Made by a program: the position numbers and the translations under genes
Part shown: in pieces, positions 8,398 through 17,700 of the stretch
How the letters are laid out: each line of letters opens with the position of its first letter
Position numbering within the stretch: position 1 is the stretch's first letter
Assembly: GCA_000242935.3 (NCBI GenBank)
Contig: CP007053.1
Location: 1,674,001 to 1,738,000 of the forward strand
DNA from: Opitutaceae bacterium TAV5
GTDB taxonomy: Bacteria > Verrucomicrobiota > Verrucomicrobiia > Opitutales > Opitutaceae
DNA: 64,000 bases
Reading direction: 5' to 3'
Notes under the pieces: generated by a model
Databases searched by the model: none
What the model saw: the letters and a program-made list of their open reading frames with translations, nothing else
What the model was told of the DNA's origin: nothing

Positions 8398-10869
8398 GTG
8401 GACTCGTTATTCTGTGAATCGCTTCTGATTCCTCTCGGCGGGGATCTTTCTCTACTCTTGGAGGAGGAGACAGCGTCGCAATCTGCGTCGGGTGGGAAAT
8501 TCGAGGCGCTTCCCGGCTTGCCAAGGGGATGGCAGGGCATCGCCAGTAAGCGTCGACTCGACGCAGCAACGCCCGCAGGTCGTCCGCCGATTCTTTTCGA
8601 TCCTGCTGCCACCGAGCGAGGCCTTCACAACCTACGCATCTTTGAGCTGCGTGCTTATGCATGGGAACTCCGCCGCACGGGGGATGATGCTCACCCGCCC
8701 GTGGCAGTGACCTCGAGCTTGGAACGCTCGGTTGATCGGGAATTGTGGTGCGCACGTGGCAATTACGGCCGATTCCGGTTCGTCAATTATCTGGGTTCTG
8801 CCTGGATAGAAGCGGTAGTGGCTGGGCACCCCCCGCTCCGCATCTCCTTCGAGGTTGCTTCACCGAAGCTCGCTTATGAGCAGGAATACCGGTCGATGAT
8901 TGAAACCATCGGCGAGGAGTGCCAGCAACTGCTTTTAGAATGGGGAACCCCAGCCTCATTGAACCTCGCAACTGATCCGGAGAAACAGACTCAGACATTG
9001 CTCGAACAGTTTCTTTTCCTTCGCCATGTGCTCGGACCCGATAAGCTCGATCTGTATCTCGAAACTATCGCGCGCCGATCACACTCGCGATTGAAGCGGG
9101 AACTCGAATGGGAACCTTTTGGCACCGCCGACCCGGCGTTTATGGCCGCTGACTCACTCCGTCGAGGTCGCGACTGGCAACGCCTCGGCGACCGCCTTGT
9201 CCCTGCTGGGATGCAAACCGAACGGAAATTCGAATCGGCCGATACACCGCCAAACCGGTTCGTGAAGTTTGCGCTCCTTGGGTTTCGCGAGCTTTGCGAT
9301 TCAGTGTTGCAGGCTAAGCGGAACGGGAAACAAGCTTTTGCGCCAGAAGACTCCGTCTCTCTCGAGGCGACTTCGATGCTGCGGTCACTTGACGCACTGC
9401 TGGCACAGCCGCTGTTCGATGATGTCGGCGAATTACGAAGAATCCCGTTTGAGAGTACGACTCTCCAACGCCACGAAGGTTACCGCGAGATCCTGCTCGC
9501 GTGGCTCATGCTCGATGCCGCGGCCCAATTGGATTGGCCGGGTCGTGAGGACGCCTACGATGGCACGACCCGTGATGTCGCCACACTCTACGAATATTGG
9601 TTATACTTCCTGTTGGTTCGGGCTTTTCGCGACAGGCTCGGAATGGTTTCCGAACAAGACCCGCTCGCCAAAATTGACGGCGCCCTGCCGTTTTGCTGCC
9701 GTGCAGACGACGGGCGGCTGGTAATCAATCTTCGTCAAAGCGAGGCGTCGTTCTCGCGGTTCCGCTGGGAAAAAGACGGTCGCACGCTCCGAGTGCATTT
9801 TTTCTACAACCGGTCGTTTGGCCGAAAAGGTATTGGCGAGCGCGGAAGTTACAGCAAAACGTTCCGCCCCGATTACACCCTCGTGATCATTCCCGAGGAA
9901 TTCGATCAACCGGACTGGAGTGCGGCAGAATGTGCTGCTGAAAAAGCAGGTCGGATAGCATATCTCCACTTCGATGCAAAATATCGTGGCGAGAATCTGC
10001 CCGGGCTTTTCGGTGAAGCAGAAAATGAGGACGACGAACCTGAAGACCGTCCCTCACGAGCAAAAGGGACGGTGAAGCGTGTAGATCTCTACAAAATGCA
10101 CACCTACAACGAAGCGATCAGGCGCACGGTCGGCTCTTACGTGCTTTATCCCGGGCTCCCACCACAACGGAAAGAAGCTGCGCGCTACGAACGCTACCAC
10201 GAAGTCGTTCCGGGTATTGGTGCCTTTGCGGTGCGTCCGGCGAAGCAGGGCGAGACACCGGCTGGTCTTGGAAGTGTCTGCGAATTTATTCGTGAGATTC
10301 TCACACATCAGCTCGACCGGTTCACGCAGAGCTATCGGATCACCACTGCAACCGAGGATATCATTCGCGAAGAGCCGTTAAGATACCTGCGAGCGGACGC
10401 GGCAGAGGAAACCCTTTCACTTCCAAGTGCCACCGCAATTCTCGGTTACATGAGGAAGGCGGATGTCAGCAAATTCGCCAAAGGGAGATTCTTCTATTGC
10501 CGAGCTAGCGACGAAAACGGTCATCCGTTATCGCTCGATCTTTCTACCGCTCAAGGGGCCGTTCTCATTGGTTGGTCAGGTCCACTCACCGGACCCTTTG
10601 TCACTGTCGGCTGGATGGCGCGAGTGATCTCCTGCCGACTGGTGAGCAGGGACATTGTCATCCGGGAGACAACTCTGGAGCCGTCCAGCGGCTCAGTTCA
10701 CTACCTCATTTTCAAGCTGGCGGATGTTTCGAAATTGAGCCCAAGAGATGTCAGTGGCCTTGTATGTGCTGCGAACACGATCGGCGACGGTGGGAGGTTT
10801 CGGACGTTTGAGGCAAAATTATCTGAAGTCTGGCAATCGCCGTCGACTATTAACGCGTTGGTGGGGTGA
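8398..10869 (+). CDS. DUF2357-type PD-(D/E)XK nuclease, McrC-like partner
   Basis: An 823-residue protein starting at GTG 8398, directly after the stop of the McrB-like gene, so translation is probably coupled. The central region (about 60-300) resembles DUF2357 proteins (for example ERKFESADTPPNRFVKFAL). The nuclease core is visible as P491-D492 in FRPDYTLVII, then D526-A-K528 in HFDAKYR, then DLYKMHTYNEAIR, a PD-(D/E)XK arrangement with the following QxxxY-type helix. DUF2357 nucleases commonly pair with McrB-like ATPases in modification-dependent restriction. The C-terminal ~150 residues are of unknown role. Low-GC composition matches its partner, so the pair forms one transferred unit. 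Confidence 0.8.
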   Translation: MDSLFCESLLIPLGGDLSLLLEEETASQSASGGKFEALPGLPRGWQGIASKRRLDAATPAGRPPILFDPAATERGLHNLRIFELRAYAWELRRTGDDAHPPVAVTSSLERSVDRELWCARGNYGRFRFVNYLGSAWIEAVVAGHPPLRISFEVASPKLAYEQEYRSMIETIGEECQQLLLEWGTPASLNLATDPEKQTQTLLEQFLFLRHVLGPDKLDLYLETIARRSHSRLKRELEWEPFGTADPAFMAADSLRRGRDWQRLGDRLVPAGMQTERKFESADTPPNRFVKFALLGFRELCDSVLQAKRNGKQAFAPEDSVSLEATSMLRSLDALLAQPLFDDVGELRRIPFESTTLQRHEGYREILLAWLMLDAAAQLDWPGREDAYDGTTRDVATLYEYWLYFLLVRAFRDRLGMVSEQDPLAKIDGALPFCCRADDGRLVINLRQSEASFSRFRWEKDGRTLRVHFFYNRSFGRKGIGERGSYSKTFRPDYTLVIIPEEFDQPDWSAAECAAEKAGRIAYLHFDAKYRGENLPGLFGEAENEDDEPEDRPSRAKGTVKRVDLYKMHTYNEAIRRTVGSYVLYPGLPPQRKEAARYERYHEVVPGIGAFAVRPAKQGETPAGLGSVCEFIREILTHQLDRFTQSYRITTATEDIIREEPLRYLRADAAEETLSLPSATAILGYMRKADVSKFAKGRFFYCRASDENGHPLSLDLSTAQGAVLIGWSGPLTGPFVTVGWMARVISCRLVSRDIVIRETTLEPSSGSVHYLIFKLADVSKLSPRDVSGLVCAANTIGDGGRFRTFEAKLSEVWQSPSTINALVG

Positions 10870-10875
10870 GGTCAG

Positions 10876-11129
10876 CCCAGCCACCAAGCCGAGGAGTTCC
10901 TCAACGTCCTCCGCGCCAAACTCGACGCCTGCCGCAGCCTCTTCAAGCAGGGCGGCGGCTTCGACTATTCCGCTTACAAAAAGCCCTGCTCGTCCTTGCC
11001 GCGAACCATATCCTCGGCCTGCCTGACAGCAAAAAACGTTTCCTCGATCTCGTAACCGCCATCACCCGCGCCTTCGCCCTCTGCGGCACGCTCGCCGAAG
11101 CGGAGGTCTGCGCAGGATACTTTCCGTGA
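10876..11129 (+). pseudogene. 3' remnant of type I restriction subunit hsdR, frameshifted
   Basis: One frame reads HQAEEFLNVLRAKLDACRSL, then FKQGGGFDYSAYK; after an A-run near 10977-10981 the similarity continues in a second frame as ALLVLAANHILGLPDSKKRF, then LDLVTAITRAFALCGTLAEAE. Together these match the C-terminal domain of HsdR restriction subunits as I recall it. The A-run has five bases; a sixth would restore the frame. No start and no helicase domain remain, so it is a broken remnant of the locus that begins with hsdM at 5525. Confidence 0.7.
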
Positions 11130-11244
11130 AGCTGTCTCCGCATAGCGGCGCCGCCAGCCCTCCCCCCCCTCCTGCCGCCACCTTTTCCGTTCATTGTCCC
11201 GGTTTCCCGCTCCCCGATAAAAACCGCTTCGTTTCCTGCATTTT

Positions 11245-12543
11245 GTGTGTTTCGTGTGTGCCGTGGGCAGAAAGAAAAAACTCAACGACCAACCGTTCGC
11301 TTATCACGCCGAGATCGAGCTGGAGATCGCCACGCTGACCAATCTCGGCGTCGGACTCGGCCGCGTGCCGCTGGCGCCCGCCGCCGACGGCGGCGAACAG
11401 AAATGGGTCGTCATGGTCCCCTTCGCCCTGCCCGGCGAACGCGTGCGGGCGCGCGTCTTCCGCAACCACAAGAACTACTCCGAAGCCGACCTGCTCGACG
11501 TCCTGACGCCCTCGCCCGAACGCGTCGCCACGCCCCCCTGCCCCGTCTTCGGACGCTGCGGCGGCTGCCAGTACCAGAATCTCGACTACGACGCCCAGCT
11601 CCGCTGGAAACGCCGCCAGGTCGCCGAACTCCTCCGCCACATGGCCGGCATCGAGGCCGAGGTCTCGTCCGTCATCGGCTCGCCGCGCCAGTACGGCTAC
11701 CGTTCAAAAATCACCCCGCACTTCAACCTCCCGCGCGACCGTGGCGACCCCGCCGCCGCCGCGACGCTCCCCGTCGGCTTCCTCCGCCAGGGCACGCGCT
11801 TCGACATCCTCGATGTGCCTCGCTGCGAAATCGCCACCGAGGCGATCAACGCCCGCCTCCCTGAAGTCCGCGCCGCCACCCGCGCGAAGGTCGCCGCCGG
11901 CGACTACCAACGCGGCGCCACGCTCCTGCTGCGCGACGCCTCCGGCGCCGTCACCACCCGCTACGACGACATCGTCACCGAAACCGTCGGCGACCTGCGC
12001 CTGCGGTTTCTCGCCCGCGATTTTTTCCAGAACAACCCCTTCATCCTGCCCGCTTTCACCGGCTACGTCCGCGAACAGGCTGCGGCGGGCGGCGCGCGCT
12101 TTCTGGTCGATGCCTATTGCGGCAGCGGCCTCTTCGCCCTCACCGCCGCCTCCGCCTTCGAACGCGTGGCCGGCATCGAGATCAGCGAGAGCAGCATCGC
12201 CTTTGCCCGGCAAAATGCGGAGCTCAACCGCATTCAAAACGCAACCTTCCAGGCCGGCGACGCCTCGGCGATCTTCGCCGGCCTCGCCTTCCCGGCCGCC
12301 GGCACCGCCGTCATCATCGACCCGCCGCGCAAGGGCTGCGACGAACCGTTCCTGCAACAACTTTTCGGATACGGCCCGCGCGCCGTCGTTTACGTGAGCT
12401 GTGATCCGGCCACCCAGATGCGCGACCTGCGCCACTTCCTCGCCGCCGGCTACGAACTGACGGCCGTGCAACCCTTTGACCTGTTCCCGCAAACCCGCCA
12501 CCTCGAATGTGTCATTACCCTCCGGCGGGGCCGGAGGGAGTAG
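11245..12543 (+). CDS. RlmD/TrmA-family RNA m5U methyltransferase
   Basis: A SAM-dependent methyltransferase of up to 432 residues that forms 5-methyluridine in 23S rRNA or tRNA. An N-terminal TRAM-like domain is followed by a 4Fe-4S cysteine set C99, C105, C108 (CPVFGRCGGCQYQ) and a later cysteine in LDVPRCEIA. The Rossmann domain shows FLVDAYCGSGLFAL and IIDPPRKGCDEPF, and C386 in VVYVSCDPATQMRDL is the expected catalytic nucleophile. The exact target (U747, U1939 or U54) cannot be assigned. GTG codons at 11245, 11254 and 11263 are all possible starts; the first two lie in a TGTGTTTCGTGTGTG string seen in intergenic DNA, so 11263 may be genuine. Confidence 0.88.
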   Translation: MCFVCAVGRKKKLNDQPFAYHAEIELEIATLTNLGVGLGRVPLAPAADGGEQKWVVMVPFALPGERVRARVFRNHKNYSEADLLDVLTPSPERVATPPCPVFGRCGGCQYQNLDYDAQLRWKRRQVAELLRHMAGIEAEVSSVIGSPRQYGYRSKITPHFNLPRDRGDPAAAATLPVGFLRQGTRFDILDVPRCEIATEAINARLPEVRAATRAKVAAGDYQRGATLLLRDASGAVTTRYDDIVTETVGDLRLRFLARDFFQNNPFILPAFTGYVREQAAAGGARFLVDAYCGSGLFALTAASAFERVAGIEISESSIAFARQNAELNRIQNATFQAGDASAIFAGLAFPAAGTAVIIDPPRKGCDEPFLQQLFGYGPRAVVYVSCDPATQMRDLRHFLAAGYELTAVQPFDLFPQTRHLECVITLRRGRRE

Positions 12544-12681
12544 TTGGGAATTGGAAGTTGGAAATGGGTGCCCCGGCAGCCGGAGGTTTCCACCCCGGAC
12601 ATCCCTCACCCGCCAATTACCAACTGCCAACTTCGAACTGCGAACTACCAATTCCCAACTCCGAACTTCCAATTCCCAACT
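12542..12681. repeat. Word-repeat element with 18-bp inverted arms
   Basis: Left arm 12542-12559 (agttgggaattggaagtt) is perfectly complementary to right arm 12664-12681. Between and beside them short words such as AACTNCCAA and AACTGCGAACT recur in tandem. The element fills the whole gap between the methyltransferase stop and the zincin start and contains no gene. Confidence 0.75.
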
Positions 12682-12697
12682 TCAAACTCCCACCTCC

Positions 12698-13072
12698 ATG
12701 ACCCTCGCCCGGCTCGTCCAGACCGCCGAACACATTGTTGTTTCCACCCGCCGGAAACTCCCCGCCGACATCGCCCGGCTCGCCGAACGCGTGACCGTCC
12801 ACTTCGATGCGCTGCCCGACGAGGACATGCTGCGCGAGGAAGGTTTCGAGCCCGACATCCTCGGCCTCTTCAGCGGCACCGCCTATAACGAGGAGCTCTC
12901 GCAGGATCAGCCGATGCCTCCGCAGATTTTTCTGTATCTGGAAAACCTGTGGGATTTCGCCGAAGGCGACCCGGAAATCTTCCGCGACGAGGTGCGCCTC
13001 ACCTACCTGCACGAACTCGGCCACTACCTCGGCTGGGACGAAGACGACCTCGCCGCCCGCGGCCTCGACTGA
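12698..13072 (+). CDS. Minimal zincin (metallopeptidase family, DUF1025-like)
   Basis: A 124-residue protein ending with HELGHYLGWDEDDLAARGLD. H105-E106 and H109 form the HExxH zinc site, with a following aspartate/glutamate as third ligand, typical of small 'metallopeptidase family' proteins. No signal peptide or membrane segment is seen, so it is probably cytoplasmic. Its substrate is unknown. The ATG at 12698 was chosen because the upstream part of the frame is the word-repeat element. Confidence 0.82.
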   Translation: MTLARLVQTAEHIVVSTRRKLPADIARLAERVTVHFDALPDEDMLREEGFEPDILGLFSGTAYNEELSQDQPMPPQIFLYLENLWDFAEGDPEIFRDEVRLTYLHELGHYLGWDEDDLAARGLD

Positions 13073-13326
13073 TTCCGGTTCACGTTCAAGCCGGAGCTGT
13101 TTGCAGAACGTGTTTTGCACCGATACCCGAATACCCGGCGGCCGGGGGATGTCGGGCATCAGCTTGTAGTGAAACATGGATACTGTCGGATATCGGGCCA
13201 AGTAGCCCGATAGGCAGCATCTCAGAACTCACAAAGGTAAAACAGCCGACGGCTAGATGTGACGGCTAGATGTTCCTCAGTTTCAAAGTGTAATGTGCTG
13301 CCACCGCCATTAATGGCTGTGGTGAC

Positions 13327-14019
13327 TTACCATTCCAGCGTTTTGCCTTGGTAATTAAGGAAAGCGATGCCTCGCTGGTTAAAACGGGTCATCAGCATTT
13401 CTGTTACGCCGCGTGTGCTGGTTTCGACATCCAGTAGCGCATCAGGACCACCCATTTCAGTACGTACCCAACCGGGCGCTACCGCCGTCAATGACCAGGG
13501 TGCTTGGGGGTTTTCTGCGATGAAGCTGCGCAGTGACTGATTCAGCGCCGATTTACTGGAACGATAAGGTTCCCAACCACCCTGAGTATTCGCCGCAATA
13601 CTTGCTAGTTCCGATGACATAACGGCGACCACACCATCGGCTCGGACCTTCGGTGACAGGATGCGCACGGCAGACATTGCACCAGCGACATTGGTACGCA
13701 TTACCGTCAGCACCCGCTGAGCGAAAGATTCATCAGGAGAACCCACCGTACCGGCGTTCACCATCAGCAGATCCAGCGTTTTTCCCGCCAGGCGAGAATG
13801 TAATGCCTCAAGCGACTCATCGCTGTTCATGTCCAGCGTTTCGATAGACAAACGCGGATCACGAACGGCGAGCTGGCGCAGCTCAGGACGGGTTGACCCC
13901 TCACGTTCAGTAGCAATGACTTGCCAGTCACGTTCCAGAAAGCGTTCAGTTAACCCCAGCCCCAGGCCACGACTGGCCCCAATAATTAATGCAGCAGGTT
14001 GATTTGCCGACGTACTCAT
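13327..14019 (-). CDS. Short-chain dehydrogenase/reductase, enterobacterial-like
   Basis: A 230-residue SDR with the NAD(P) motif GASRGLG (13-19), the NAG segment in LLMVNAGTVG, and the catalytic tetrad region with serine in VMSSELAS and YRSSK (Y and K, catalytic). APGWVRTEMGGPDALLD is the usual post-catalytic loop. The substrate is unknown. Its base composition and codon use are much less GC-biased than neighbouring genes, and the protein reads like SDRs of Enterobacterales, so horizontal acquisition is likely. It stands alone on the minus strand between genes on the plus strand, followed upstream by an inverted-repeat element at 14088. Confidence 0.85.
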   Translation of the reverse strand: MSTSANQPAALIIGASRGLGLGLTERFLERDWQVIATEREGSTRPELRQLAVRDPRLSIETLDMNSDESLEALHSRLAGKTLDLLMVNAGTVGSPDESFAQRVLTVMRTNVAGAMSAVRILSPKVRADGVVAVMSSELASIAANTQGGWEPYRSSKSALNQSLRSFIAENPQAPWSLTAVAPGWVRTEMGGPDALLDVETSTRGVTEMLMTRFNQRGIAFLNYQGKTLEW

Positions 14020-14087
14020 AAAATCTCCGGTTGTTCAGAAAAATGTTTTTTAATCAATGTGCTCAATACGGCTAAAGGAAATGAAAA

Positions 14088-14240
14088 TTGAACAGAAGGG
14101 AACGGAGGGAACGAAGATTCGCTGGAGGCTGGCAGGCGGGTTGAGCGAAAGAACCATTTTCCATTTTGGAAAAAATTCCGGATACGGGACGGGTTACAGG
14201 AACCGGGACATCTTCGTTCCCTTCGTTATCTTCTGTTCAA
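14088..14240. repeat. Inverted-repeat element, TTGAACAGAAGG family, copy 1
   Basis: Left arm 14088-14118 begins TTGAACAGAAGGGAACGGAG; right arm 14210-14240 is its near-complement and ends CTTCTGTTCAA. The arms are 31 bases with a few mismatches around a 91-base core. A second element with the same arms lies at 18660-18802, and lone arms occur at 31741-31759 and 45654-45664. It has no coding capacity. The remaining sequence to 14394 holds nothing recognisable. Confidence 0.8.
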
Positions 14241-14394
14241 AAACCAGGTTCCATAACACTCCAATGCCGGGTTGTTAGCACAGAACCGACCGCCCTGCGA
14301 CAAACCCGACCGCCCCCTGCCTTCGCCCTTGTTCAGCCCCGCCTCATCCGCAACCTCGCCCGCACACACTCACCGCACCCGTTCATCTCCATCC

Positions 14395-15819
14395 ATGAAA
14401 ATCGACAACACCCTCACCCCGGCCAAACTCCTCAAGAAGACCGATCGCGTGTTCGATCTCGCCGGCCGGAAGATCGACCTCATCAACAAAACCTGGGACT
14501 CCGCCAACGGCACCCCCGTCTTCACCGTCCGCGGCAAATACACCTCGCGCGGCTGGACCGAGTGGACGCAGGGTTTCCAGTTCGGCATGGCGTTTCTCCA
14601 GTACGACGCCACCGGCGACGAGAAGTACCTGAAACTCGGCCGCGAAAAAACCCTCCGCTACATGGCCTCGCACGTCTCGCACGTCGGCGTGCATGACCAC
14701 GGCTTCAACAACGTCTCCACCTACGGCAACCTCCGCCGCCTCATGCTCGAGGGGCAGATTCCCTTCAACCAGGACGAACTCAACTACGCCGAACTCGCGC
14801 TTAAAGTCTCCGGCGCCGTCCAGGCCGCCCGCTACGCCACCACCAACCAGACCGCCCCCTGGTCCCCCGTCGTCGGCAAGGGCCGCGCCCCCGTCGGTGT
14901 CGTGCCCTCCGGATACATCTACTCGTTCAACGGCCCGCAGTCGCTCTTCGCCGACACGATCCGCTCCATGCGCGCGCTCGTCGTCGCCCACCAGCTCGGC
15001 CACGTGCTCATGGGCGAAGGCGACAAGCCGATCAACCTCCTCCACCGCGCCATCGAACACGCCGCCACCACCGCCCGCTTCAACGTGTTCTACGGCCAGG
15101 GCCGCGACAGCTACGACGTGCGCGGACGCGTCGCCCACGAATCCATTTTCAATCGCAACGACGGCCAGTTCCGCTGCTCCTCCACGCAGCAGGGCTACTC
15201 CGCCTTCACCACCTGGACGCGCGGCGCCGCCTGGATCATCTGCGGTTATCCGGAACAGCTCGAATTCCTCGACACGATCAAGGGCAGCGAACTCGACGCC
15301 GTCGGCGGACGCCGCGCCGTGACCGACCTCTTTGTCGAGACCGCCCGCGCCACCGCCGACTACTACATCGACGGCTACTCCGCCAGGGATGGCATTCCTT
15401 ACTGGGACAGTTGCGCGCTCAACACGCACAAACTCGGCGACTTCACCGCCAAACCCGCCGATCCCTTCAACCCGTGGGAACCGGTGGACAGCTCCGCCGC
15501 CGCCATTGCCGCGCAGGGTTTCATCCGCCTCGGCTTCTGGCTCCAGTCGAAAGGCGACAAGGCCGCCGGCAAACGCTACGTGCAGGCCGGCCTCACCGTG
15601 GCGAACACGCTCTTCGGCGACGCCTACCTCTCCACCGATCCGAAGCACCAGGGTCTGCTTCTGCACAGCGTCTATCACCGCCCCAACGGCTGGGATCACG
15701 TGCCGAAGGGCCAAAAAGTCCCCTGTGGCGAATCCTCGATGTGGGGCGACTACCACGCGATGGAGCTCGCGCTCCTGATCAAGCGTATCGCCGAAGGCGG
15801 CTACCTGACGTTCTTCTGA
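14395..15819 (+). CDS. GH88-like unsaturated glucuronyl hydrolase
   Basis: A 474-residue (alpha/alpha)6-barrel protein. It resembles GH88 enzymes that remove the unsaturated uronic acid left at chain ends by polysaccharide lyases. Evidence is VGVHDHGFNNVSTYGNLRRL (98-117), where D101 sits in the position of the catalytic aspartate, the C-terminal-half TTWTRGAAWIICGYPEQLEF block, and the overall length. No signal peptide is seen, so it probably acts on imported oligosaccharides in the cytoplasm. The frame is open to 14272, but residues before MKIDNTLTP are not family-like. GH105 is the main alternative. Confidence 0.7.
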   Translation: MKIDNTLTPAKLLKKTDRVFDLAGRKIDLINKTWDSANGTPVFTVRGKYTSRGWTEWTQGFQFGMAFLQYDATGDEKYLKLGREKTLRYMASHVSHVGVHDHGFNNVSTYGNLRRLMLEGQIPFNQDELNYAELALKVSGAVQAARYATTNQTAPWSPVVGKGRAPVGVVPSGYIYSFNGPQSLFADTIRSMRALVVAHQLGHVLMGEGDKPINLLHRAIEHAATTARFNVFYGQGRDSYDVRGRVAHESIFNRNDGQFRCSSTQQGYSAFTTWTRGAAWIICGYPEQLEFLDTIKGSELDAVGGRRAVTDLFVETARATADYYIDGYSARDGIPYWDSCALNTHKLGDFTAKPADPFNPWEPVDSSAAAIAAQGFIRLGFWLQSKGDKAAGKRYVQAGLTVANTLFGDAYLSTDPKHQGLLLHSVYHRPNGWDHVPKGQKVPCGESSMWGDYHAMELALLIKRIAEGGYLTFF

Positions 15820-15825
15820 CCCAAT

Positions 15826-15960
15826 CCGTGGCGCGGGCGTCCCGCCCATGATTCAGAGGCCAGAGGCCAGAAGTCAGACTCCGGCCGCTATGGCCGCTGG
15901 TTGTCTGTCCTCTGGCCTCTGTCCTCCGGCTTCTGGCCTCTGTCCCCCGGCCTCAGCCGG
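15826..15960. repeat. Mixed intergenic repeats: CGGGCGTCCCGCCC hairpin plus CTGGCCTCTG words
   Basis: Starts with a copy of the GTGGCGCGGGC hairpin family and continues with repeated words (ggccagaggccagaagtc, then ctggcctctgtcctccggc) that are partly inverted copies of each other. It fills the convergent gap between the GH88-like gene and the spermidine synthase-like gene and may serve as a bidirectional terminator. Confidence 0.6.
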
Positions 15961-15963
15961 TCG

Positions 15964-17604
15964 CTACGGTCGCCGGGCGATCATGCCGAGGGCGAGCCGG
16001 CGGCGGAGTTCCGCGCGGTTGGCCGCGTCGTGATAATCCACCGGATTGTAATCGTCGGTGAGCACGATTCCCTGTCGTTTGTTTCCGAATACGTGAACGG
16101 CACCCAGGGCCGCGAGGGCCCGGGTGCGCAGGTGCGGAGGGGCGTCCGCAAAATCGGGCCGGCGCAGGGGACGGGCGTCGGGGGTGTCCGTGGCCACCAC
16201 AAAAATGCCGCTGCTGCCGCCGCCGGCACGGTCGGGATGGACGCGTACGGTGGCGAAGACTGCCGCGAGGGTCAGGTCGAGGGAGTCGATCGAAAAATCG
16301 CGCCCGGGCCAGAACGAGCCAAAGGTGTTGATCACCAGCGTGCCGCCGGGCTTGAGGCGGGCTTTCATGGCCGCGAGGGCCTCGCGCGTCATGAGGTGCG
16401 AGGGCGGGGATTCGCCGAGAAAGGCATCGAGGATGATCGTGTCGTAGAGCCGGCCGGGGGTGGCGATGAAACGGCGCCCGTCGCCGATGTGGACGCGCAC
16501 GGCCGCAGGGTCGAAGCCGAAATACTCCCGGGCCAGCGGGAGAACGGCGGGATTGATCTCGACGACATCCACGCCGGCGCCTTCGCGGGCAAACTGCATC
16601 GGCACGATCCCCACGCCCATGCCGATACAGAGCACGTCGCTGACGGGTTGCGGCGTATAGGCGCGGGCAAGACCGTGAAGCATATAGGTAAAGAGCGCGT
16701 CGCTGCGATCCGTCGCGGGATCATGGCTGTTCTGGACCAGGAGGTCGTTGAGGTAGTAGCGCACGCCGGTTTCCCGGTCATCCACCACCTCCATGAGGCC
16801 GAAATTGGAATTGGCGCGAAAAATTTCCGCAAAACGCGAAGGGTGCACGAGCGTGGCATAGGCGGAGCCCCACACGCCTGCGCCTGCGGTGGCGAGCGTG
16901 AGGAGAGCCGCGCCGGCGATGTGCCGTCGCCGCCAGACGGCGAAGTAGCCGAGAGCCAGGAGCGAAAGCGCGCCGGCCGTGCCACACATGATGCCCGAAT
17001 TGGGAAAAAACGGCACCAGCAGGTAGCCTACGGCGATCGTGCCGGCCACGCTGCCGAGGGTGCTGATGGCGGAAAGCCGGCCCACGCTGATGCCCACGTT
17101 GTCCAGCGACACGGTGAGCAGGCGCACGAGGAACGGCGGCACCATGCCCAGCAGAAGCAGGGGCGGAAAAAACAGAAAGGCGGATGCGAGCAGCGATCCC
17201 GGCGCGAGAGCGAGGCGCAGGCAGGCGAGCGCCACCGGCCTGCAGGCCAGCACGGTGAACGCCAGCAACAGCGCGGCCAGCAGGATGGCGGCAAACATGC
17301 ACGACGGACGCGGAGCACGATCCGCAAACCAGCCGCCGAGCGCATAGCCGGCGGCCAACGCCACGAGCGTCACGCCGATCTGGGCGGTCCAGACAAAATG
17401 CGAGGTGCCGATATAGGGAGCGAGCATCCGGGCTCCCAGTATTTCCACGATCATGACGGACGCGCCGGTGACGCAGGCGGTGAGGAGCAGGTAGGCGTGC
17501 AACCCGCGATTCAGGGCTCCGGTGCCGGCCGCAGCGGAGGCCGGCTGGCGCTGGTTTTGGGCAAAGGTGGACCGATGACGGTTTTTTTGGGTGCGGCCGG
17601 ACAT
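15964..17604 (-). CDS. Membrane-fused spermidine synthase-like protein
   Basis: A 546-residue protein with two parts. Residues about 25-250 hold six to eight hydrophobic segments (for example AYLLLTACVTGASVMIVEIL and FFPPLLLLGMVPPFLVRLL), like the transporter-type N-terminus of fused 'MFS/spermidine synthase' proteins. The C-terminal part is a Rossmann aminopropyltransferase domain with VLCIGMGVGIVPMQF, VDVVEINP, IGDGRRF, YDTIILDAFLG and LKPGGTLVINTFG. The substrate is uncertain; such fusions need not make spermidine. Start MSGRTQKN at 17604 was chosen because the upstream open frame runs into a hairpin repeat at 17701. Confidence 0.85.
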   Translation of the reverse strand: MSGRTQKNRHRSTFAQNQRQPASAAAGTGALNRGLHAYLLLTACVTGASVMIVEILGARMLAPYIGTSHFVWTAQIGVTLVALAAGYALGGWFADRAPRPSCMFAAILLAALLLAFTVLACRPVALACLRLALAPGSLLASAFLFFPPLLLLGMVPPFLVRLLTVSLDNVGISVGRLSAISTLGSVAGTIAVGYLLVPFFPNSGIMCGTAGALSLLALGYFAVWRRRHIAGAALLTLATAGAGVWGSAYATLVHPSRFAEIFRANSNFGLMEVVDDRETGVRYYLNDLLVQNSHDPATDRSDALFTYMLHGLARAYTPQPVSDVLCIGMGVGIVPMQFAREGAGVDVVEINPAVLPLAREYFGFDPAAVRVHIGDGRRFIATPGRLYDTIILDAFLGESPPSHLMTREALAAMKARLKPGGTLVINTFGSFWPGRDFSIDSLDLTLAAVFATVRVHPDRAGGGSSGIFVVATDTPDARPLRRPDFADAPPHLRTRALAALGAVHVFGNKRQGIVLTDDYNPVDYHDAANRAELRRRLALGMIARRP

Positions 17605-17700
17605 TCCGGCAAAAAATCCGGATTTCCGCCCGTTTGCCAGCCCGCAGGTCCGCGGACGATGAAAATGGCGGTATCCATAACAGAAGTTACGCAGGCGGCG

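Noticed and set aside
12542-12681. Possible CRISPR array because of regular short repeats
   Set aside because: Words are short, degenerate and overlap with no unique spacers; no cas gene is present anywhere in the window.
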